From NCBI GenBank assembly GCA_051294375.1, contig CM119263.1, positions 4,048,161-4,112,160 on the forward strand: a stretch of DNA of 64,000 nucleotides, written 5' to 3'. The stretch is from Paraspadella gotoi. Taxonomy: Eukaryota; Chaetognatha. The position numbers and the translations under genes are program-made. Numbering within the stretch: position 1 is the stretch's first letter; each line of letters opens with the position of its first letter. Under the pieces are notes generated by a model. The model was not told the origin of the DNA and did not search any database. It was given only the letters and a program-made list of their open reading frames with translations. Below, piece after piece: positions 51,151 to 63,375 of the stretch.

Positions 51151-51263
51151 GTTGTTTGATTAAACAACGACTACCATTTCAATTTTTTCCACATTTTTTT
51201 CCTTTTCCTTTTTTTTTCTTCCAGTTTTGAGAAAACAAGAAAATAAGTTCAACTTCGACCTTC

Positions 51264-51386
<123 letters not shown>

Positions 51387-51499
51387 ATTTCCTTTTAAGC
51401 CAAGTTGCCAAGCTAAAGAGAACCAAAAAAAGTCAAAGGAAATGTGAGAGAAAGAAATGAAAAAAAAAGGAAAAAAGATTCTTCCTTTCTTTTTTATCT

Positions 51500-51520
51500 T
51501 TCGTTCTTTCTTTCTTTCCT

Positions 51521-51607
<87 letters not shown>

Positions 51608-51665
51608 ATTTTTCTTTCTATCTTTCTGTCTATTTTTTTTTCTATCTTTCTGTCTTTCTTTCAGT
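51500..51665. repeat. (TTTC)n tetranucleotide array
   Basis: About 27 clean units, then interrupted ones. Confidence 0.95.
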
Positions 51666-52261
51666 CGCCATTTTTTCGTCATTTTTTACTCATGATTCTT
51701 TCAAGCAGGAGAAGTCGCAAGGGAGGCAACCGAGACGGTGAGAGAAAGAGGGGAGAAGGGTAGAGAGGAAAGAAGAAAGGGAGAGAAAAGGTAAGTTTAG
51801 AGGGAGAGAGAGAAGGAGAGAAGAAGAGAGAGAGGGACTGATGGCGGATAAGAGGGAGGAAAGGAGGAGAGCATGAAAAGAGGGTTTTCTCATGTTATAT
51901 AAAAAAAGAGAGAAGACAATGAAAGAGAAATTCTTTACTGAAAAATGGAAAATAAAATTGAATTTCTATACTTTTTTTACTTTTTATACATTGTAACTTT
52001 TTAATTATCGAGAGAGACGAGAAACTGATAACAGATCAAAACATAAGTAATTAAATCAATTAAATCGACTCGGAATCGTTGCGAAGCCGTCGACGTCGAA
52101 CTTTTTTTCTTTTTCTCACCGCTAGAATCGCTGGAATCGCAAGGACCCGTCACTCCAGACTCGCATCGTCTGTCGCCTAGCAACGCCTCATAAGCTCAAA
52201 ACAACAACAAAGAAAAACGGGCTTCCGCATCGACTCATCTCTCTCAACCTATTTCGTAGCG

Positions 52262-52297
<36 letters not shown>

Positions 52298-52304
52298 TCT
52301 CCTC

Positions 52305-52362
<58 letters not shown>

Positions 52363-52814
52363 GACTCTTTATTCTTTTTACGATGCCAGTTCCTTTTTTA
52401 TGGCACCAGATCCGGATTGCGCGTCGAGACGAACGCATTAAACTTTGTTTCCGGTACAAAAAAAATGGCGGCGTTGTTGAGAGACGGGGGGTAAAGGTGA
52501 GTTTAAAATGGGATAGGAGGGCGAATGAGGAGTTTAGGCGAATTTTGCAGGGTGGTGCTTATAAATTCGAGCCTCTGCTGTATATACTTGATTGGCAGGG
52601 CGAATGAGGAGTTAGGGAATTTCGAAGGGTGGTGCTTATAATTCGAGCCTCTGTGTATATACTTGATTGGCAGCGCGAATGGAGGAGTTAGGGAATTTTG
52701 CAGGGTGGTGCTTATAATTCGAGCCTCTGTGAGGCAGGAGGATGGACTTAAGGGGTTAAAGGTGAGTTAAAAAGGGGTAGAAAGCGTGCGAGGGGGCAGA
52801 GAAATGAAGGCGCT
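52262..52814. repeat. CT tract plus 75-bp tandem repeat, copy 1, ends at N-gap
   Basis: The CT array (to 52357) leads into a segment with AAAATGGCGGC (52462) and about three 75-bp units (52515-52735). The whole segment recurs after the gap (52840-53285). Confidence 0.88.
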
Positions 52815-52839
52815 NNNNNNNNNNNNNNNNNNNNNNNNN

Positions 52840-52874
<35 letters not shown>

Positions 52875-53285
52875 ACTCTTATTCTTTACGATGCCAGTTC
52901 CTTTTTATGGCACCAGATCCGGATTGCGCGTCGAGACGAACGCATAAACTTTGTTTCCGGTACAAAAAAAATGGCGGCGGTTGAGAGAACGGGGGCGGTT
53001 AAATAGGTGAGTTTAAAATGGGATAGGAGGGGCGAATGAGGAGTATTAGGGAATTTTTGCAGGGTGGTGCTTATAATTCGAGCCTCTGTGTATATACTTG
53101 ATTGGCAGGGCGAATGAGGACGTTAGGGAATTTCGAAGGTGGTGGTGCTTAATTCGAGCCTCTGTGTATATACTTGATTGGCAGGCGAATGAGGAGTTAG
53201 GGAATTTTGCAGGTGGTGCTTATAATTCGAGCCTCTGTGAGGCAGGAGGATGGACTTAAGGGGTTAAAGGTGAGTTAAAAAGGGG
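52840..53285. repeat. CT tract plus 75-bp tandem repeat, copy 2
   Basis: Repeats 52300-52790 with small indels; the 75-bp units (GCGAATGAGGAGTTAGGG and GCTTATAATTCGAGCC) occur three times. Likely a gap-edge duplication. Confidence 0.88.
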
Positions 53286-55145
53286 TAGAAGCGGGCGATG
53301 GGGCAGGGGATCGGACCTAAGTGGGTAAAGGTGGAAGTTAAAACTGAGGAGGAGGGGGCAGAGAGGCCAGAGTTGGTGGGAATTTGCTGTCTTCTTTTTC
53401 CCCTACTAAATATGCCTAAATATGAGTTTAAAAGGGTTAGAAAGCGGGCAGGGGGTCAGGGGATCGGACCTAAGGGGTAAAGTGTAGTTAAAACTGAGGA
53501 CGGAGAGGAGGGCAGAGAGGCCAGCAGGAGTGGGGAATTCGCTGTCTTCCTTTTTCCCCTACTAAATATGCCTAAATATGAGTTAAAAAGGCGGTTAGAA
53601 GCCGGTGAGGTCAGGGGATGGACCTAAGGGTATAGGTGAGTTAAAACTGAGGAGGAGGGGGGGCAGACAGAGGCCAGAGGGGTGGGAATTCGACGTTGTC
53701 TTCTTTTTCCCTACTATAATTAATGCCTAAATTGAGTTAAAAAAGGGTGTTAGAAGCGAAGAGGGCAGGGATGGACCTTAAGGGTAAAGGTGAGTTAAAA
53801 TCGTAGGAGGAGGGGGCAGAGAGGGCCAGAGGGGTGGGAATTCCCGCTTGTAAATTCACTTCTTCTCTTTTTTTTCTTTTCCCTACTAAATATGGCCTAA
53901 ATAAATGAGTTAAAAAGGGGTTAGAAGCGGCGACGAGGCGGGGTCTAGGTGTGGATAGGACCTAACGGGGTAAATGGTGAGTTAAAACTGAGGGGAGGGG
54001 GCAGAAGCGCCAGAGGGGTGGGATTCGCTTGTTTCTTCTTTTTCCCCTACTAAATGATGCCTAAAATATGATTTTAAAAAAGGGGTAGAAGCGGCGAGGG
54101 GGCAGGGGATGGACCTAAGGGGTAAAGGTGAGTTAAAACTGAGGAGGAGGGGGGCAGAGAGGCCAGAGGGGTGGGAATTCGCTGTCTTCTTTTTCCCCTA
54201 CTAAATATGCCTAAATATGAGTTAAAAAGGGGTTAGAAGCGGCGAGGGGGTCAGGGGATGGACCTAAGGGGTAATAGGTGAGTTACAACTGAGAGGAGGA
54301 GGAGGGCAAGAGAGGCCAGAGGGTGTGGGAATGTCGCTGTCTTCTTTTTCCCGCGCTACTAAAAAATATTGCCCTAATTATGAGTTATAAAAGGGGTTTG
54401 ATAGCCGGTGAGGGGGTCAGGGGAGTGGACCTAAGGGGTATAAGGTGAGTTAACAACTGAGGAGGAGGGGGGGCTAGAAGAGCGCAGAGGCGGTGCGAAT
54501 TCGCTGTCTCTCTTTTCCCCTACCTATAATATGCCTAAATATGAGCTTAAAAAGGGCGTTTAACGAAGTTACGAAGAGCGGGCGCAGGGGCATGGACCTA
54601 AGCGGTAAAGGGAGTTAAATGTAGGAGGAGGGGGCAGAGAGGGCGCAGAGGGGTGGGAATCGCTGTCTTCTTTTTCCGACCGTTACTAAAGATAATGCTA
54701 AATATCAGGTTAAAAAGGGTTAGAAGCGGCCGAGGCGGGTGCAGGGCGATGGACCTAAGCGGGTAAAACAGGTGAGTTAAAACTGAGGGGAGGGGGCAGA
54801 GAGGCCAGAGGGGTGGGATATACGCTTGTCTTTCTTTTTCCCCTACTAAATGATGCCTAAATATGATTTTAAAAAAGGGGCTTAGAAAGCCGTGAGGGGG
54901 CAGGGATGGAACGGCTAAGGGGTAAATGTGTGAGAATTTAAAACTCGAGGAGAGAGGGGGGCAGATGAGGCCGAGAGGGGTGGATTCGCTGTCTTTTTCC
55001 CCTACTAATTATGACTAAATATGAGTTAAAAAGGGCGTTTAGAAGCGAGAGGGGGCAGGTGGTGGACCTAAGGGGTAAAGGTGATTAAAACTGAGGAGGA
55101 GGGGGGCAGAGAGGCCAGTGGGGTGGGAATTCGCTATCTTCTTTT
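53286..55145. repeat. 148-bp tandem satellite, about 12 units
   Basis: Period measured between the GCGGCGAGGG words at 54091 and 54239. Each unit has GGACCTAAGG, GGTAAAGGTGAGTTAAAA, CAGAGAGGCCAGAGG, GAATTCGCTGTCTTC and CTACTAAATATGCC. Units 54070-54300 are clean; others carry many 1-2-base insertions, in the style of unpolished long reads. Confidence 0.93.
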
Positions 55146-55900
55146 TTCTTTGCGGCGCGAGAAGGAAACAAAAGATAACGCGGGCGGAGAAAGGATGATC
55201 ATTTTCGTAATGGTTCTTCGGAAGATGAGGAGGAAGAGAAAGGGTTCAGGGTCTTTCGGGTAAGGTTTAGCTGCTGGAGATTTTAGACTTTGGTTTTGGA
55301 TTGGGTGAGTGAAGTTGAAGTGAGGGTAAGTGTTTGAAAGGTTGTTGGGAAGGAGTAGTCGTTTGATTGAGGAGAAAAAGGTGAGGTTACGGTTAAAAAT
55401 CAAGCGCTTTTTCAAAAGTGTGAAGACAACGAAAACCGATTTTGTTTTACTAGGTAAGTATAACCATAAGTTATAAGTTATTTTGCAAACCAAAGTAAGA
55501 TGTGAACAATACTATCATCCCTCTCCCCATTCTACAATAAAAAATGTTAATGGTTAAAACTTAAATAAGGCTAGTTATTAAGCATAATATTTACATAAAT
55601 ACATCTAATATTTTTTTGTAATTATGAAATATAATCTAATATACGTAGTAGACTTAGAATCGGTAATTTTGCAATTTTCATATAATTGGTACTACTTTTT
55701 TTTTCTCAGTTCCGATTTCAAGCTCGCCGAAAGAAATTTTTGTGGTATAGCGTAACCATTTAATATTTATTTTCAAGTTACACTTTTTCACTCTACATTT
55801 TTTCGCGATGTCATCCGTTTTACGAGCGAAACCGAAGCGACATCTCGCGAAATTTACTGAGAACTCGAGACCGGAGGGTGAGAACCGGTTTGGGTGAAGA
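55146..55900. other. AT-rich spacer, no gene
   Basis: Nothing recognised. Confidence 0.65.
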
Positions 55901-55917
55901 GAAAGACGAGAAGGAGA

Positions 55918-56410
55918 GGAGAAAATAAAAATAAATATAAACAGAAGAAGACAAATAAAAATAAAAAAGCGAAAAAAAGAGAAGGAGAGAAGAAAATATA
56001 AAATGAATATAAACAGAAGAAGACAAATAAAAATAAAAAAGCGAAAAAGCGAAAAAGCGAAAAAGGGAAGGAGAGAAGAAAATAAAAATAAATATAAACA
56101 GAAGAAGACAAATAAAAATAAAAAAGCGAAAAAAAGAGAAGGAGAGAAGAAAATATAAAATGAATATAAACAGAAGAAGACAAATAAAAATAAAAAAGCG
56201 AAAAAAAGAGAAGGAGAGAAGAAATTATAAAATGAATATAAACAGAAGAAGACAAATAAAAATAAAAAAGCGAAAAAGCGAAGGAGAGAAGAAAATAAAA
56301 ATAAATATAAACAGAAGAAGACAAATAAAAATAAAAAAGCGAAAAAGGGAAGGAGAGAAGAAAATATAAAATAAATACGTATAAACAGAAGAAGACAAAT
56401 AAAAAGAAAA
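55918..56410. repeat. About 71-bp AT-rich tandem repeat, 7 units
   Basis: ATATAAACAGAAGAAGACAA recurs at intervals of about 70-73 bases, with one 87-base unit holding extra GCGAAAAA. Confidence 0.92.
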
Positions 56411-56960
56411 GAGTAAAAGAAAAGAAATATAAAACAGATAAAGACAAAGAGAATGAAAAATAATAAGAAAGAGACAAAAGAAAAAAAATAGAGAGAGTTT
56501 ATGAAAAGAAAAAAAAATCCGTTGGAATTGGATGAGGAAAGTTAAAGCCTCAGGATTTGCGAGAAGGAAAGTGGGGTCAACGCTGCGGAGAAGATGAAGG
56601 GTGAGTAAATGGTGGGGAGGAAGGTAAGGTCGGAGGAGGAAAGGGAGGAAAGGAGAGAGAAAAATCGTTGGTCGAGATATTATATATCACTAAGATACAA
56701 TCGTGGTTATAAAAAAGAAGGGAATAAAGAAAAGAAAAGAAAAGATTAGAAAAGAAAAGAAAGGGAGGAAGGTAAAGAAAAAGGAGGAAGAAAAAACTGA
56801 AGTGAAAATAAAGAGACATACGAGTAGAATAGAAAATAAAAAGAGAAGCGAAAAAGAAAAGACGAAAAAGGAAGAGAAGAGAAAATAGAGAGGAGAAGTT
56901 AAAACAAAAAATCTTCGCTGAACTTTTTGTCTGAACCTGAGGAAGAGGAGGAGGAGGAGG
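56411..56960. other. A/G-rich low-complexity sequence
   Basis: No gene recognised. Confidence 0.7.
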
Positions 56961-57031
56961 AGGAGGAGGAGGCGCTGGAGCTATGGTGTCACACTTACTT
57001 TTAAGTTTTTTCTCATGTCACTTGGGGATGG

Positions 57032-57034
<3 letters not shown>

Positions 57035-57092
<58 letters not shown>
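57035..57092. repeat. (GA)n microsatellite
   Basis: About 28 units. Confidence 0.95.
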
Positions 57093-57097
<5 letters not shown>

Positions 57098-57361
57098 CGG
57101 CGAATTTTGTCAAAACAAAAAAAAATCACCAAAAAAGTGAGTTTTTTTTTTTAATATTTTTTTTTCCTATCTTCCTTTCCTTTTTTATTTTTCTCTCCTT
57201 TTTTCCTTTTTTCCTTTCTTTTATTTTTCTTTAATTTTTAGTTTTTTCTTTCCTCTACCGTCACAGAGGCGTAATAAAATCCAACAGATTTCGCCTCAAG
57301 AAAAAAAATGTTTTTGATGATTTTTATCTACATTTTTTTTTCTCGATGGCAAAGGAGGTTG

Positions 57362-57393
57362 AGAATAAGGAGGAGGAAGAGGAGAAGAAGGAA

Positions 57394-57425
<32 letters not shown>

Positions 57426-57450
57426 AGAGGAGGAAGAGAAGGAGGAGACG
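57362..57450. repeat. (GGA)n purine tract
   Basis: GAGGAAGAGGAGG triplets. Confidence 0.88.
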
Positions 57451-57912
57451 ACCTGAATAAATCATTTTACAATTAAAAAAATCCTTTCCGCTGAAGACAA
57501 GACAAGTCGAGACATCCTCCCGAGATGTAAACAAGTAAACAAACTCGTTAAATTCCTATCAAATTGTCTTCGGTTTTAGCGTATTTTTTTTATAAGATTA
57601 AAAGACATATATTTAATATATTAATTTAGCCTATAATTCACTCTCATCTCGATTTGAACACCTCGAATAATTGACTTCAAACTTATGGCGTGTGATGCTA
57701 TTTTTATTGCCCCGTTTAATTCGGTAGCAGGGATGGCAGGGTGTTCGAGAAGACGCAGGGCATGGAGGCAGGAATCGTCCCCCCCCTGCCTTTCTCGCTT
57801 CCCGGGCAAAAATCCTTCCGCGAGAGAAACTCATCATTCAAATCGAGGGGCGGGTTTTATGACCTCGTTACCATGGCAACAAATTCGTTTATTCCGTCGG
57901 CCGGGTGGAATC

Positions 57913-57992
57913 GGTCCGACGCCGCCCGACGCCGCCCGACGCCGCCCGAACCCTACCCGACGCCGCTCCGACGCCGCTCCGAGCCTCCGACG
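57913..57992. repeat. GACGCCGCCC/GACGCCGCTCC short minisatellite, CpG-dense
   Basis: Three 10-bp GACGCCGCCC-type units, then two GACGCCGCTCC units. It sits in a CG-rich stretch of about 250 bases (57730-58010). Confidence 0.8.
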
Positions 57993-58099
57993 CCACCCTA
58001 CGCCGACTTCGGTTGCTATACGAAATTGTGGAGAAAAGGTAAACCAAACGAGGACAAACAAAACCAAAACAAAAGAGCGAAACAATTTACAGGAAAACG

Positions 58100-58820
58100 A
58101 AAGAAAAATAAACCAAAATAAAAGATATAAAAACATTTAAAAGCAAAAAAAAAAAAACAAAAAGAAAAACATACGTGAGATGAAGCTATAATTGTAGTTT
58201 CATTGTGGAGAGGCAGTGAAATTACAAAAAATAATAATAATTAGTTTATTGATCATACAGTTATTGCTTATACTACTCACATTGCATGTGATGACATGCA
58301 AAGATATTGTTATATTCTCAAGCTCGAGTTTTTACCCTGACGACCGATTAATGTGACTTGCAAAAATAAGAACTTCGCAAAAAATATTTTAAAAAAAACC
58401 TAAGCGAACACTTCACTTTAGTGACAGAGAGAGAGAAATATCAAAATATTATAAGGATCCGGTAAGAATTTAGGTGAAATAAAAGATAAAATCAAATGAA
58501 AAACAAATTAAGCAAAAAAAATGAGAATGGACCAAAAAAAGAACCAGAAACTAAAGCAAAATAAAGCAAAAAAAGCCAAAAAAAAAACAAAAACAAAACA
58601 ACAAAATAAAAGGCAATAAATTTTGTAATTATCAGTTGACCTCTTGTTTTGTTTTCAATCGACCTTTTTGTTTCGTTTTCCATTCGCCTTTTGTTTATTC
58701 AACGTTCGATTATCGCCATGAAATCGCAGCGCCACCTTTCGCCGCCGAAGGTCAGTTGCGACGAGAAAACAAAAGGCGCCAACGAGGAAAAACGACGCGA
58801 GCGGCGAAAATGGAAAATGG
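58100..58820. other. AT-rich spacer, no gene
   Basis: A-rich 58480-58615; short GC-richer stretch 58715-58810 with open frames on both strands, not recognised. Confidence 0.6.
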
Positions 58821-58822
58821 GG

Positions 58823-59078
58823 AGAATTAGAACAAATGGGAAAAGGGGAATGAATGGGAAAAGTCATTTGGAGCCAAATGGGAAAGAGAAAAGGAATGGA
58901 GGTCGGAGCAAATTGGGAATGGGAAAGAGAGAAAGAGAGACAATAGACAATAGACAATATTAAATTACTGTGCGGCTTTAGGCACCTTGAGGGCCTTTAA
59001 AAGCTACCTATTTCTCTAGATATTTTACAAATTGTAATTGACTTTGAAACAAAAGTGCATCCGCACCTTCTTAACTAC

Positions 59079-59136
<58 letters not shown>

Positions 59137-59275
59137 GAGAGAGAGGAGAGAGAGGCGGAGGAGAATTAGAACAAATGGGAAAAGGGGAATAGATGGAAAA
59201 GACATTTGGAGCCAAATGGGAAAGAGAGAAGGAATGGAGGTTGCAGCAAATTGGGAATGTGAAAGAGAGGAGAGC

Positions 59276-59313
<38 letters not shown>

Positions 59314-59413
59314 GATTAGAACAAATGGGAAAAGAGGAATGGATGGGAAAAGACATTTGAGCCAAATGGGAAAGAGAGAAGGAAATGGAGGATCGGAAGT
59401 AATTGGGAATGGA

Positions 59414-59425
<12 letters not shown>
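58823..59425. repeat. About 110-bp dispersed tandem unit, 3 copies, spaced by GA tracts
   Basis: AGAACAAATGGGAAAAGGGG through GCAAATTGGGAATG occurs at 58828-58925, 59167-59260 and 59317-59412. Confidence 0.85.
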
Positions 59426-59493
<68 letters not shown>

Positions 59494-59540
59494 AGTGAGA
59501 GAGAGAGAGAGCGAGGGAGAAGAGAGAGAGAGATATCTCT
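59426..59540. repeat. (GA)n tract
   Basis: Interrupted GA; related runs at 59081-59150. Confidence 0.93.
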
Positions 59541-59823
59541 GTGAAAATGAATAAGATAAGAAGAATTTTAATAAAAGCCACGACGACTTTTGAGCTTCAA
59601 CATCGATAGAAATCTTAAGAAATCCAAGTCAGTTTGAAAATAAATTCAAGAAAAATTATTGTAGATTCAAAATTAAATACAAAGAGAAAAGATTTGGATT
59701 CAGAAAAAAAAAAAATTTGATTCAGAGAAAAAATAAAAAAACTCGGATGACGGATGAAGTTAAGTTTCCCTTTTTGGTAACCCTGTTGGCACCGCACTTC
59801 CTCGGTCAGAGTTGTTGTTATTT

Positions 59824-59825
<2 letters not shown>

Positions 59826-59874
<49 letters not shown>

Positions 59875-60167
59875 GTGAAATGGAAATGCGAGTCTAATTG
59901 AGCGGAGAGTAAGTTCACTCGGACAAAAAAAGTAAGTGACGGTGACATCGAGAATAAAAAAAGCGACAACGATGACAATGACGATCTTGACGACAACAAC
60001 TCACACTTTAAGAAGAACGACGACTACAACGACGACGACGACGAAAAAACCACCGGAGGTAAATTCAAACTTTGCCGTGAATTTTTTTTCGGTTCCATTA
60101 ATCTATTGCATGAGTCCGCCTTTTAGCCAGAGAGAGAGAGATGCGAAGAGATGAGAGAGAGAGAGAG

Positions 60168-60204
<37 letters not shown>

Positions 60205-60208
60205 GGAC
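59826..60208. repeat. (GTC)n, (ACG)n and (GA)n cluster
   Basis: GTC run 59826-59872, ACG tract 60010-60048, GA tracts 60128-60203. Confidence 0.93.
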
Positions 60209-60209
60209 G

Positions 60210-61060
60210 TTGATAGAATATTTTATTGGATCCTTTTTTAACCGAAAAAGAGAAAAGAGGAAAAGAGAGACCGAGAGAGAGAAAAAGAGACAGAGAGAGA
60301 ATGAGACAGAGAGAGAATGAGACAGAGAGACCGAAAAGGAGAAACAGAAAAGGAAGTCAAAGGAAAAATATAAATAAAAAAAAAGTTGGTTCTAGTTTTT
60401 TTCTTTCTTTTTCTTTTTCTTTCTTTTTTTCTTTCACCTTTATCTACTTTTTTTCACTTTTCACTCAAAGGTGAAAGCAGTTTACAAGAATAGTAAATAC
60501 TCGAAAGCTGTGTTTGTTTCTAACAAAATAAGATGTGTTTATAAACCTAAATTATTGTTCCATGACTTTATCGAAATATTGAAGCTAAGACGGTAACAAA
60601 TAAAATAAAATGTTTTTAAAATTTTTTTTACTCAAAAAGTTATTAAAAAAAAACATCGGAGAAAAAAACTGTTTATTAACTTTGACGCATGAAAATTTTG
60701 TGAAAAAAAAAATTAGGGACGGAGGAAGTAATTTGGATCCATGGAATGGTGAGTCGCTCAAGAGGCTGAGAGAAGATTAAGAAATATTTTAGGGAAATAA
60801 AATTGAGAAGAAAAAGAAAAAGAAAAAAAGAAAAGAATTTGAATGATTATGAGAGAAAAAAAACGAAATGACGGCGGGAATGAAATGGTTGGGCAAAAGG
60901 TGGGAGACGATGATCACGGATGATGAAGATGGCGGAGGAGATAAGAAGCAGATGGGGAGCAGATGGGGAGCAGATGGGAGAGAGTGAGGAGGCAAAGATT
61001 CGAGATTAAAGTTTAAGTGGATTCGACGTTGGATAAAGAAAAAAAATTTTGGAACACAAA
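60210..61060. other. A-rich spacer, no gene
   Basis: Purine tract 60240-60360, TTTC tract 60395-60435, a short GCAGATGGGGA tandem at 60947-60980. Nothing coding. Confidence 0.65.
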
Positions 61061-61065
61061 TATGT

Positions 61066-61750
61066 AAAAAAAAAGAAAAGAAAAGAAAAGAAAAGAAAAG
61101 AAAAGAAAAGAAAAGAAAAGAAAAGAAAAGAAAAGAAAAGAAAAGAAAAGAAAAGAAAAGAAAAGAAAAGAAAAGAAAAGAAAAGAAAAGAAAGGGAAAG
61201 AAAAGAAAAAAGAGAAAAGAAAATAAAAAAAAGAAGAGAAAATAAAAGAAAAGAAAAGAAAAAGAAGAAAAAAAGAAAGGAAAAGAAAAGAAAAGAAAAG
61301 AAAAGAAAAGAAAAGAAAAGAAAAGAAAAGAAAAGAAAGAAAAAAAAAGAAAAGAAAAGAAAAGAATTGAAAAGAAAAGAAAAGAAAAGAAAAGAAAAGA
61401 AAAAAAAGAGAAAAGAAAAGAAAAGAAAAAAAGAAGAGAAAAGAAAAGAAAAGAAAAGAAAAGAAAAAGGAGAAAAAAAGAAAGTAAAAGAAAAGAAAAG
61501 AAAAGAAAAGAAAAGAAAAAAAGAGAAAAGAAAAGAAAAGAAAAAAAAGAAGAGAAAAGAAAAGAAAAGAAAAGAAAAAGAAGAAAAAAAAGGAAAAGAA
61601 AAGAAAAGAAAAGAAAAGAAAAGAAAAGAAAAGAAAAGAGAAGAAAAAAGAAAAGAAAAGAAAAGAAAAGAAAAGAAAAGAAAAGAGAAGAAAAAAAAGA
61701 AAAGAGAAGAAAAAAGAAAAGAAAAGAAAAGAAAAGAAAAGAAAAGAAAG
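61066..61750. repeat. (AAAAG)n pentanucleotide array, about 685 bp
   Basis: Clean at both ends (61070-61190, 61710-61748), with interrupted blocks between. It gives open frames over 250 codons on both strands, all Lys/Glu/Arg or Phe/Leu/Ser. Confidence 0.97.
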
Positions 61751-62339
61751 GATTTACCATCCAATTCATCGATAAAACGATTTTTATCGGAAGTTTTGAT
61801 TCTCTAACGACAAAACCATTCGTCTTCATTTTCGACGATATTCTTATCTTATATATTATATATATTCTTAAAAAGAAACCATAAAATGATATAAAACAAA
61901 CAAACAAAATAACGAACAAAATTAATCTCCAGAACTTTGTTTCCTTCTCACCTTATTGTCTTTTTTTTATGCCGGAAAAAAAGTGTTTTTAATGATTTAT
62001 TCGTCCCAAAATTTTAATTTTTATTTTTTTTGCCAATTTATTTTTTATCTTTTTTTTTTCAAAGTTTTAACCGAAGAAAAAACTTTTTAAAAATTGATTG
62101 TTGCTGTTGGATCGAGAAAAAAATATACTGAGATCGAAAGTCGAAAGTAGGAGATAGAAATTTTTCACATTTTTTTTTCTTTCGAAATTCGAATTTAAAA
62201 CGAGAGAGACGTCTCGGTCCAAGTGAAAGAGGGAGAGAAAAAAAAAGAGATGGGGCGAAACGCCTCCGAGCGAGAAAGAGAGAGAGTCAATCCTTCGAGA
62301 AGTGAGAGAGCGAGACAGAGAAGGAGACACGGAGTCACG

Positions 62340-62647
62340 AAGTGATTTTTTTTTCTCTCGCTCTCAGTTCAGTTTCCGGTGCGTTAGCGTCGTCGTCGTT
62401 GGCGTCTCTCAATAACGGCGTCGTCAAGTTTCCCTCTTTTATAAACTCGGCGCCTTTTTTCGACTTTCGGCGCGGTATGACGCCGACGACGACGCCGACG
62501 ACGACGACGATGACGATGACCTAAAATGGTCGACTTCCGCCTAGATACCGATGTTTCGACCAATGAGCCGCAAGAATCGTCGGCGACGTCAACCAATCAG
62601 AAGTCGAGAAAAAGGACGCGTTGGACGCGCGGGGCCGTGGGACCCGG

Positions 62648-62684
<37 letters not shown>

Positions 62685-62797
62685 TCGACGACAACAACGA
62701 CGACGACGACCGATTAACACGAAAAAGAATTACAACGACAAAGAGGAAGAAAGGAACAGCGAAGAACCAAAACACGAACAACATTGGGGAAAGAGAC

Positions 62798-62833
<36 letters not shown>

Positions 62834-62895
62834 TGATGAACAAAGGAAAACTTAATCTTTGTTCTTCTTTGTTGAGGATGAAAGAAAAGTAAGTC
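62340..62895 (+). promoter_or_regulatory. Possible promoter and first exon with (GAC)n tracts
   Basis: Initiator-like TCAGTT (62365), a CCAAT box at 62591, ATG in AAAATGG context at 62526 followed by about 40 non-repetitive codons running into (ACG)n (62648-62690), a second (ACG)n at 62797-62833, and a strong donor AAA|GTAAGT (gt at 62889). The ATG frame stops before the donor, so a coding first exon is not shown. Confidence 0.3.
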
Positions 62896-62974
62896 AAGTT
62901 TCGTTGTCATTGTTGTCATCATTTTTTGTGCAACAATAGTAAACTCAGCTGAGTCAGGTGAGTCCATTCGTCTC

Positions 62975-63375
62975 CTTATTCCTTTCATTCCTTTATTCCC
63001 CCATTCTTTCTTTCCTTTATTCCCTTATTCCTTCATTCCTTCATTCTCTCCTTTCTTCATCTCTTCATTCCTTCATTCCTTCATTCCCTCATTCCTTCAA
63101 TCCTTTATTACTTCATTCCTTTATTCTCTTCTTCCTTCATTCCTTTATTTCTTTATTCCCTCATTTCTTCATCTCTTCATTCCTTTATTCCTTCATTCCC
63201 TCATTCCTTCATTTTTTTCATTCTCTCATCCCCCATTCCTTCATTCCTTTATTTCTTCATTCCTTCATTCTCTTTTTCCTTCATTCCTTCATTCCATTAT
63301 TCCTTCATTCCTACATTCCTTCATTCCTTCATTCCTTCATTCCTTTATTCCTTCAATCCTTCATTCCTCTATTTT
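62975..63375. repeat. (CATTCCTT)n octamer array, about 400 bp
   Basis: Imperfect 8-bp units with TTTATTCC and CCTCATT variants; a 161-codon open frame is repeat translation. Confidence 0.93.

Noticed and set aside
55854-56477. 207-codon minus-strand Phe/Tyr/Leu-rich frame that looks like a membrane protein
   Set aside because: It is the translation of a 71-bp AT-rich tandem repeat.
61006-61919. 252- and 376-codon frames
   Set aside because: Products of the (AAAAG)n array.
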